Shown here: in pieces, positions 57,591 to 64,000 of the stretch
Numbering within the stretch: position 1 is the first letter of the stretch
Layout of the letters: the number at the start of each line of letters is the position of its first letter
From: Siphonodentalium dalli
Taxonomy: Eukaryota; Mollusca; Scaphopoda; Gadilida; Siphonodentaliidae
Assembly: GCA_032622095.1 (NCBI GenBank)
Contig: CP136062.1
Coordinates: 139,146,351 to 139,210,350 of the forward strand
Direction of reading: 5' to 3'
Length of the DNA stretch: 64,000 nucleotides
Program-made: the position numbers and the translations under genes
Notes under the pieces: model-generated
Seen by the model: the letters and a program-made list of their open reading frames with translations, nothing else
What the model was told of the DNA's origin: nothing
Databases searched by the model: none

Positions 57591-58342
57591 CATGACAACA
57601 ATAATATTAATGCATCATGAATTGAATTTCTCAATATATATCGTTGTAAATTACACTAAGCAGTACGATTAAAGATTATGGGACCTTAGTTTACATGACC
57701 AGGACCACATCTATGAAACTGGAAATTATTTACTGTAAAATATGTATTTTCTTAGAAGCAAAAATATTTTTGTATTCGCTTACAATATCACCAATTTTAT
57801 TTGCTAAATGAGTAACATTTAGTGGAAGTATAGCAATTTGATAATAGTTTGGAAAAATTATCCGAGAAAATGTTTTGTGTGAATGAGGAAACATTAAATT
57901 TGCAATGTAAACTTCTTGAATGGAACCGAAACGACCAGTTATTACCCGTGACTATCGATATGGCGGGCATATTGGCGAATACAATAGGCGATATATATAA
58001 ATCCGACACTTCAGTATCCAGACACAATCTCAACTGGACGAACATAGCAATCAGCTAAGATTGTCGAAAATTCCAACCACATTGACTTACAATTTCATTG
58101 GCCACAACTTTTGTAAATACAACAAATGTAAATATTTACAACTGTATTCGGATCCAATTTAGTTTATCATTTAGTTTTGTTTGTTATGTTCATGTGTTCA
58201 GTTGGGTCCTTGTGTCCAATTAGTTCAATTATGATACATGCGTCAGATGTATTAACCATTAATATATGTTTGTACAAGCAACAGAAACGACTCGAACACT
58301 CTTTATATTTTACCGTATCGGTCAAGCGAATGCATCTCCCCC
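57591..58342. other. No supported gene; probable intron
   Basis: AT-rich, with opposing short frames at 57797-58058 that look random. Confidence 0.4.
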
Positions 58343-58347
58343 TCCCT

Positions 58348-58420
<73 letters not shown>

Positions 58421-58437
58421 GATATATCTCTCTCCTA
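58343..58437. repeat. (TC)n microsatellite
   Basis: CCCTCCCTCCCTCC then about 75 bases of pure TC, ending TATCGATATATCTCTCTC. Confidence 0.95.
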
Positions 58438-59540
58438 CACAGCTGGGCTTCATGTACTGGTATAATAACATGAGTGCCAACTTGGTGAATCATCCAGTTT
58501 TCTATAGTTACTAATATGGTCATATTGTACTCAGAAATCATGCAACAGGTAAGCACAGTACACAACTAAACTATATAAGTGATATAATTCCAATAGCTTA
58601 ATTAATATTTGATAAATAAGTTGATTGGAAAAATTTGCATCACACATTTTCTCCGACCTCGAATCACCCACCCACACCACACCGTCCCTGTGTCTGGACG
58701 TTTTCTGTAGACCCAAATTTTGTCATAAAGTTCTCTAAAAGAAATCACGTAAAACTAGTATATGTTTTGTGCATTGTGGGCCACAAGGAACAAAAGAAAT
58801 ACCAAAAGCCGTTTGTCGTGCTGCCCGGGCAAATACAAGTCTCGGCAACCCAAATAAAAAAGGGTACTCATGTTTGATGGCTTACAGAAAACGTTGCCCA
58901 AGTTAGCTAGCCTAACAAAACTTGGTTTCATAGACTCCAGATGGTGCTCAACCAGAAATCACAATAAAACGTTAGTGGTAGTCCACATCAAGGTTCACTC
59001 CAAAATGCATGGTCTGCTAGCCGTGAAGAAAAGCCTGCAATTAAGTGAGTTTTATGGATAAATGACGAAATTTACCATAATATCATCCATGTGTTTGTTC
59101 AAAACGCTTTGTTTTAGCTATGAAAGATTGAGTAATGCGATACTTAGATTTCGATAAAAGTCAATTCTCGGATCTACAAATGAAGCGCATACATGAAAAT
59201 AGTGATAGGGGTCTCCAATGTCTAAGTTACATGGGCATATATGCGAATAGGATATGTGATAATCAAACATATCCGAACGGAGATTACTACAATTATTCTG
59301 CATTTTACAGTGTATTGCATTAATTATCGTTTTTTCCGGTATAAAAATAAGAGGCAGTTTTGTTATTGGGTCTATCATGCCTAAATTGGCTTTAGAAGGC
59401 TGTGTTCTGTATACGTTGACTTATGTTATTCCCCCAGCTTTCCCGTGTCCCACTGAGTAGCCCAGGGCGATAATTTTGTCCCTGGATTACTGATTGGGAT
59501 GTCACATATAGTGCTCCAACTTAATAGCCTGCAGCAACAC
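58438..59540. other. No supported gene; probable intron
   Basis: Frames at 58635-58877 and 58870-59061 are protein-like in places (basic, KKYQKPFVVLPGQIQVS) but lack a family match or clean splice borders. Confidence 0.35.
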
Positions 59541-59566
59541 CGTTACCATGACAACGACACGCAGTT
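59541..59566. promoter_or_regulatory. X-box-like motif
   Basis: GTTACCATGACAAC is a near-palindromic match to the RFX-binding X box. CTGATTGG, an inverted CCAAT box, lies about 55 bp upstream. No associated gene start was found, so function is speculative. Confidence 0.3.
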
Positions 59567-60000
59567 TGTCCTCTTGGTAGCCAGTAATTTAAAATCCCTG
59601 TTAATTCGCCATTACTTCGCCTGTTGCAATTGACAGCACCCAGGAAAGACTAGACTCCTCAGCTTGAGGCCGAACAAGGCGACTCGATGTCGCGCACCTT
59701 ATAGTTAAAGCGACCGTATCGATTCTTTCAAATTCCAATCCAGGTCTAGACCGGTGTTTATTTAATAATCGGGACATTTGTACAACGCAGTCCACAGTAA
59801 ATTAGTTTCAATGGGATGCGCGGGATTATTACCCTGTGAAAATAGGCGCATTGATTGCTCATCCTCGCTAAGGAGAAAGCAATCCGAGCAGCTGATTAGG
59901 ATTAGCATACTGACAATATCCATCGACTTTAGATCGGGTACATATGTACTTGGTTAAAGCGACAAATGCAGTATGAGAACGCAATAAACGCAGCGTTTGA
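59567..60000. other. No supported gene
   Basis: A 64-codon minus-strand frame at 59601-59795 is not recognisable. Confidence 0.35.
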
Positions 60001-60009
60001 CGTACGGTA

Positions 60010-60090
60010 CAATGGCAGTGATGGGATTTGAAGCCAAACCGTTTTGATCGAGGACCCTAACCACGGGACTACCGTGTCACAATATCCCAG
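60010..60090 (-). mobile_element. tRNA-like SINE head, minus strand
   Basis: The minus strand reads ACGGTAGTCCCGTGGTTAGG (A box region), then GGCTTCAAATCCC (B box) about 35 bp later. Stems are imperfect. A degenerate tRNA or SINE head. Confidence 0.55.
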
Positions 60091-60853
60091 TTATCGTATG
60101 TGTAGGCCTACTATCTTTATTTATCATATGACTCAATCATTATTTACGTTGGAAAGTATGTCATAAATCCATTGGCTGAATGGCAGCCGGGGCCGAGCCG
60201 TATCTCTAACTAAATGCAGGTCAAATTCGTGCGCGTCAATCAACGCGATGCCGAAATTATCGCAATCATAATCTTGAAATATATAGTTTTGGACATTGTT
60301 ATACGATAAATAGAATATGTAATTCGTATTTATCTAATAAACATACGATATAATGTCACAAACTGAGAACAGAATAGTGCACTATATCTTCGCGTGCATA
60401 TTATTTCTGCTAGTTCGTCAGGTGTAATTGGGCTTCCGGTGCAATGAAGTGACGTCACATTAACCTTTTGCTGCCGATGTCATATAGCTATTTAGTTATT
60501 TGTGTGCGTTTTGGACATCATAATCAATTTATAGGTGTCATATGATAAATAGAATATGTAATTCGTGTTTCTCGAGAAAACTGAAAATTCTTAGATTCGT
60601 TTCATAAATATCATATGAGAGAAACACTCATTTCATATCCTCTATATATGATACACATAATCATGTTTTTAAACTGATACGGCTCATTTGACCCTCCAAA
60701 TTAACTGATAGGGCTCAAATTAAGTCTTTGTGGATGCATGTATATAACTTGAGATAGGCCGATAAATTATACATGAAATACATCATGTAATATATGACCA
60801 TGTACACTAAGCTTGTTGCCCAATCCTCTTTTGAACAATTTATAATTATATGA
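60091..60853. other. No supported gene
   Basis: ATATGATAAATAGAATATGT occurs twice-like at about 60305 and 60540 with similar contexts (GGACAT before it, TTCGT after), a weak 240-bp direct repeat. Confidence 0.4.
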
Positions 60854-61326
60854 CACAGCAGCAATGTTATATATTGTATGCCTCCGAAGCATGGCGAGCA
60901 TTGCTCTTAGAACATGCTTGGGACTATACAACACACCAGGCGCCTATTTTTAGAAGCAAATTTGATTTTTGAGACAATGCAATTTTGTTTAGATTGGGTG
61001 GGATACGATCCCCGGCCCGACGGCGAGCGACTCAAAGTTCGCGGCGTCAATACCACACGGCCACCGAAGCTATATCACCAGGGATCAACGTTTAAGCGGG
61101 TTCGTGTCGACCTATAAAGATATATCATCAGGGATCAATATTTAAGCGGGTTCGTGTCGACCTATAAAGTTATATCATCAGGGATCAATATTTAAGCGGG
61201 TTCGTGTCGACCTATAAAGTTATATCATCAGGGATCAATTTTGATGTGTTGTATAGTCCCAAGCATGTTCTAAGAGCAATGCTCGCCATGTTTCGGAGGC
61301 ATAAAATATATAACATTGCTGCTGTG
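60854..61326. mobile_element. TIR element with tRNA-like core and 50-bp tandem repeats
   Basis: 84-bp inverted ends (60854-60937 and 61243-61326) differ at only a few bases (CACAGCAGCAATGTTATATA; ATGGCGAGCATTGCTCTTAG). Inside are a 72-bp minus-strand tRNA-like sequence (60994-61065) and three and a third exact-period 50-bp units (GGGATCAA at 61081, 61131, 61181, 61231). No target duplication was identified. Confidence 0.8.
60994..61065 (-). mobile_element. tRNA-like sequence inside the 60854 element
   Basis: The minus strand begins GGTGGCCGTGTGGTATTGAC and ends GGGGATCGTATCCCACC. The acceptor ends pair (GGTGG/CCACC), and a T-arm-like GGGATCGTATCCC and an anticodon-arm-like GCGA.CTTTGAG.TCGC are visible. 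Length 72 matches a tRNA, but the D arm is poor. A tRNA pseudogene or SINE head. Confidence 0.5.
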
Positions 61327-61339
61327 CCGTACCTCCTAT

Positions 61340-61848
61340 TCCATATATATCTTGAAGACCTCTGTTTGTCTGTCTGTATGTATGTATGTTTGTTTGTCAT
61401 TTATACAAATCTACGATTATCGACCGATCGGGACGAAACTTGGTACGTGTGTGTAGTTTGACCAGGCGGTGGACGCTGTCGTATTGGCGAGCCCGTGCGG
61501 CGCCCACTTCGCGCATGCGCAGACGAGATCTCGGAAACGGGTGGAGCTATCGACTTGAAATTTGCTATGTGAATGTATCTTGCCCCGAATACGAATTTTA
61601 TCGGGTCGCCGAGCCCGTGCGACACCAGCTTCGCGCATGCGCAGACGAGATATCGGAAACGGGTGGAGCTATCGACTTGAAATTTGGTGTGTGAATGTAT
61701 CTTGCCCCGGATACGAATTTTATCGGGTCGCCGAGCCCGTGCGACGCCAGATTCGCGCATTCGCAGACCAGATCTCGGAAACGGGTGGAGCTATCGACTT
61801 GAAATTTGGTTTTTGAATAGCCCGGACAACGTCGGGCTCATCGGCTAG
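61340..61848 (+). mobile_element. Helitron-like element 3
   Basis: It starts TCCATATATATCTTGAAGAC then a GTCTGTCTG/TATG run and GGGACGAAACTTGGTACGTG. It ends with hairpin GCCCGGACAACGTCGGGC and CTAG (61845-61848) before T. The interior is three units of exactly 122 bp (GAGCCCGTGCG at 61489, 61611 and 61733). No replicase. Confidence 0.7.
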
Positions 61849-62335
61849 TCTATTATATATTTTGGAAGATCTGTTTGTTTGTTTGTGTGTAATCGATGAA
61901 CTCGAAAACGGCCGACCCGATTTTGATGAAACTTGGTATGTGGGGGTATTTTCGGCCGGGGGTGACATAGGCCTATTAATTTGCCCGTGCGACGTGACCT
62001 TGACCTTGGAATCGGGTAATTTCAAGGTCAAACGCCCGAATAACACGGTATTTCGATGAAACTTGGTATGTGGGGGTGCCTTCTGCCGGGGAGTGGCATA
62101 AACCTATTAATTTGCCCGTGCGACGTGACCTTGAAATCGGGTCATTTCAAGGTCAAACGCCCGAATATCACGGGATTTCGATGAAACTTGGTATGTGTGG
62201 GTACTTTCGGCCGGGGAGTCTCATAAGCCTATTCATTTTCCCGTGCGACGTGACCTTGAAATTGGGTCAATTCAAGGTCAAATCGAGAATTTTGATGGGA
62301 TTTCGACGAAATTTGATACGTGGGGTTACTTTTGT
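61849..62335 (+). mobile_element. Helitron-like element 4, 5' part, abutting element 3
   Basis: It begins TCTATTATATATTTTGGAAG directly after the CTAG of element 3. It then has 3.3 units of about 124 bp, each with ATGAAACTTGGTATGTG, GCCCGTGCGACGTGACCTTG and TTTCAAGGTCAAAC. No 3' hairpin-CTAG follows; instead the sequence passes into the 155-bp-unit array. Confidence 0.65.
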
Positions 62336-62965
62336 CCACTGAGTGTTTTGTTGAAAAACATTGCCGTTAGCGGCCATCTTGGAAAATACTCTTTGTATAA
62401 CTAAACCCTTTGGCACATCCTGCAGGCCACATCTCTCATCCGATCGTCACCAAACTTCATATGGATCTTCGGAGTGACCTCTAGATGGGAGCCTCATATT
62501 TTGACCGAAATTTGTTTAAAAACGTGGCCGCCATCAGCCATATTTGATTTCAAATTTGAATCCATCGGCACACCCGCATGTCCGCATTTATTGGAGAATG
62601 AAAGTTTACAGGCATGGTTAGAATCACCTCTTGATGGGAGCTTTCAAATTTGAACAATTTTCGATAAAAAACATGGCCACTGGCAGCCATCTTGGATTTT
62701 ACTCTCTGCATGACTAAATAATTTGGCACATACTACATACCACATCCCTCATCCGATGACCACCAAACTGCATACGGATCTCAACGGTGATCTCTAGATG
62801 TGAGCCTCCTATTTTGACCGAAATTCGTTGAAAAACTTGGCCGCTGCGGCCATCTTGGAATTTACTCTTTGTATGACTAAATCCTTTGGCGCACCCTACA
62901 GACCACAATCCTCATCCTATCATCACCGAACTTCATATGGATCTTCGGGGTGACCTCTAGATAGT
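62336..62965. repeat. Tandem array of ~155-bp units (locus 2)
   Basis: CTCTAGATGGGAGC-type phrases at about 62482, 62631, 62792 and 62952 (spacing 149-161), with the same GCCATCTTGG and ATCCGATCGTCACCAAACTT phrases as 2500-3345. It follows a Helitron-like 5' part here, so the array may be Helitron interior. Confidence 0.75.
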
Positions 62966-63317
62966 TTACTTTCCTTCTTTATCATTCTATGCATTGCTCA
63001 GCAAAAATTTAACTTCTTTCCAAGTTGAGTTACGGTGTCATTGACACTGTCATATGTATTGATTTTATATAATGTAATAAGGTGATGGTAGCTTATACCG
63101 CCGGTGCCGGTGCCGATTCAGCATGCCGTGAAGTTTACCAGCATTCAGTCGGTACCGGCCGGTACAAGAAACCCAGTACCATCATGACGGAAAATCTTTC
63201 GTGCAAGCAGTCGGCATCGACTATATTTTTTATTTTGTTTGGTCAAAAATGAATCTCAGGTATCGCGCACTTATTGGAGCTGTTTCCAGCTGTTTCCTTA
63301 AGTATTGACCACGAAAG
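62966..63317. other. No supported gene
   Basis: GCCGGTGCCGGTGCCG and GGTACCGGCCGGTAC short repeats at about 63100-63160. Nothing else. Confidence 0.4.
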
Positions 63318-63650
63318 TTAGTCAGGTCCCGCCAAGTTCAGGAGTAAATCGCATATTCCTGACTCGTCGATGGATATATCTGGGATCTCGGGAATATCAC
63401 TCGTTCCAAGATCCGGAATGGTATTCATGTTTTCGTCCGTCAAGACTGATTGAAATCTGTTGAGTATATTAGCCTTCTCTGTGTTGTCGACTTGACGCCC
63501 ATTAATATTCAAAGTATATATTCCATGCAATCGCTTCTTCTATATATATTTAATATATGTCCAAAACCACTTGCTTATCTTTGGTGTTATGTTGGTATCT
63601 ATATCAGTAGTAGACTCATTTTTTTATGTTATACATGTATTGGTCGCATT
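63318..63650 (-). pseudogene. LINE ORF2 fragment (linker before reverse transcriptase)
   Basis: On the minus strand a frame reads DTNITPKISKWFWTYIKYI, a stop, then GIYTLNINGRQVDNTEKANI, LNRFQSVLTDEN, IPDLG, and ends in LLLNLAGPD followed by a stop. This is the conserved stretch of LINE ORF2 proteins between endonuclease and reverse transcriptase ('..kfW.yik..r......k.Ka..ln..F.sVFt.E.....P.l.......GI..LL.nL...ka.GPD'). One internal stop and truncation at GPD mark it as dead. Confidence 0.75.
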
Positions 63651-63818
63651 GGAATTGATTTTCAGAAGGGCCGTGTTGTATTTATAATGTTCTATTTTGC
63701 TTTATTTCGCGTCAGGGTCATATCGATAAGAATTGAGAATTTGTTCACGCACTTGAATGAGTCAGTGCTCTCATACGTTGTTTGGATACATTATTCGTGC
63801 CTCCATGATAAGATAAAT
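63651..63818. other. No supported gene
   Basis: Short AT-rich sequence between LINE fragment and MITE. Confidence 0.35.
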
Positions 63819-63822
63819 TTAA

Positions 63823-64000
63823 AGGTACTCAATCCGACTTAACGCTCCTAAATTACTATTTCTTTGGCTTCTGTGGTAACAAATATTTGATTCGAGTCGA
63901 GGAACCCACCCATCAAAGCTCAGAGTGATCAGATATCGATTTTTGAAGTTTGTTATTTCAATGTTTGTGGCCCAGAAACACGCCGTCAAATGGATGGTTT
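63823..64000. mobile_element. TTAA MITE, family E, cut by the window end
   Basis: TTAA at 63819-63822 then AGGTACTCAATCCGACTTAA and the family phrases TTCGAGTCGAGGAACCCACC and CATCAAAGCTCAGAGTGATC. It runs off the window. Confidence 0.85.

Noticed and set aside
58177-58514. Leu/Ser-repeat proteins over the TC tract
   Set aside because: Translations of a pure TC microsatellite.

Overview
The window looks like non-coding, repeat-dense DNA from an animal nuclear genome. It is AT-rich, no long open frame survives, the one confident host exon has intron borders on both sides, and the dispersed repeats are of eukaryotic types: tRNA-derived SINEs, decayed non-LTR retrotransposons, Helitron-like ends, TTAA-type MITEs, foldback elements, minisatellites and microsatellites. 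A marine invertebrate, plausibly a mollusc, fits best, but this is inference from the style of the repeats. No rRNA gene, intact tRNA gene, CRISPR array or bacterial-type operon was seen.

Layout. 0-16 kb: a TTAA MITE cut by the window start, a duplicated 350-bp block, two SINEs, an array of about 155-bp units, small foldbacks, a TA-flanked MITE, a complete TTAA MITE (12.1-12.8 kb) and a decayed array carrying the motif AAAGAGCGT. 16.06-20.97 kb: one 4.9-kb foldback element whose two arms meet at a spacer of only about 80 bp, with the inner part of each arm made of a minisatellite. 21-28 kb: a pair of duplicated exon-like segments, then a cluster of palindromes, including one made of four copies of the same stem. 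28-32 kb: AAAGAGCGT-bearing repeats, two Helitron-like elements and another TTAA MITE. 36.0-40.3 kb: a second foldback element (arms about 1 kb, 5-bp target duplication ATTAC). One arm holds a hairpin-ended element, which itself holds a TTAA MITE; a paralogue without the MITE lies at 53.4-53.9 kb. 41-50 kb: nested palindromes, LINE debris and a Helitron-like region containing about 140-bp units in alternating types. 52-56.6 kb: a MADF-domain fragment, a decayed LINE and two more MITEs. 57.3 kb: the best host exon, the N-terminal part of a heterotrimeric G-protein alpha subunit, ending at the glycine that opens the P-loop. 60.8-64 kb: a TIR element with 50-bp repeats and a tRNA-like core, two abutting Helitron-like elements, a second 155-bp-unit array, a LINE fragment and a last MITE.

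There is no gene system in the sense of an operon. The most notable content is structural: very large palindromes, arms that changed together between copies, three-deep nesting with an internal empty site, and one short motif that recurs in several apparently unrelated repeat families.
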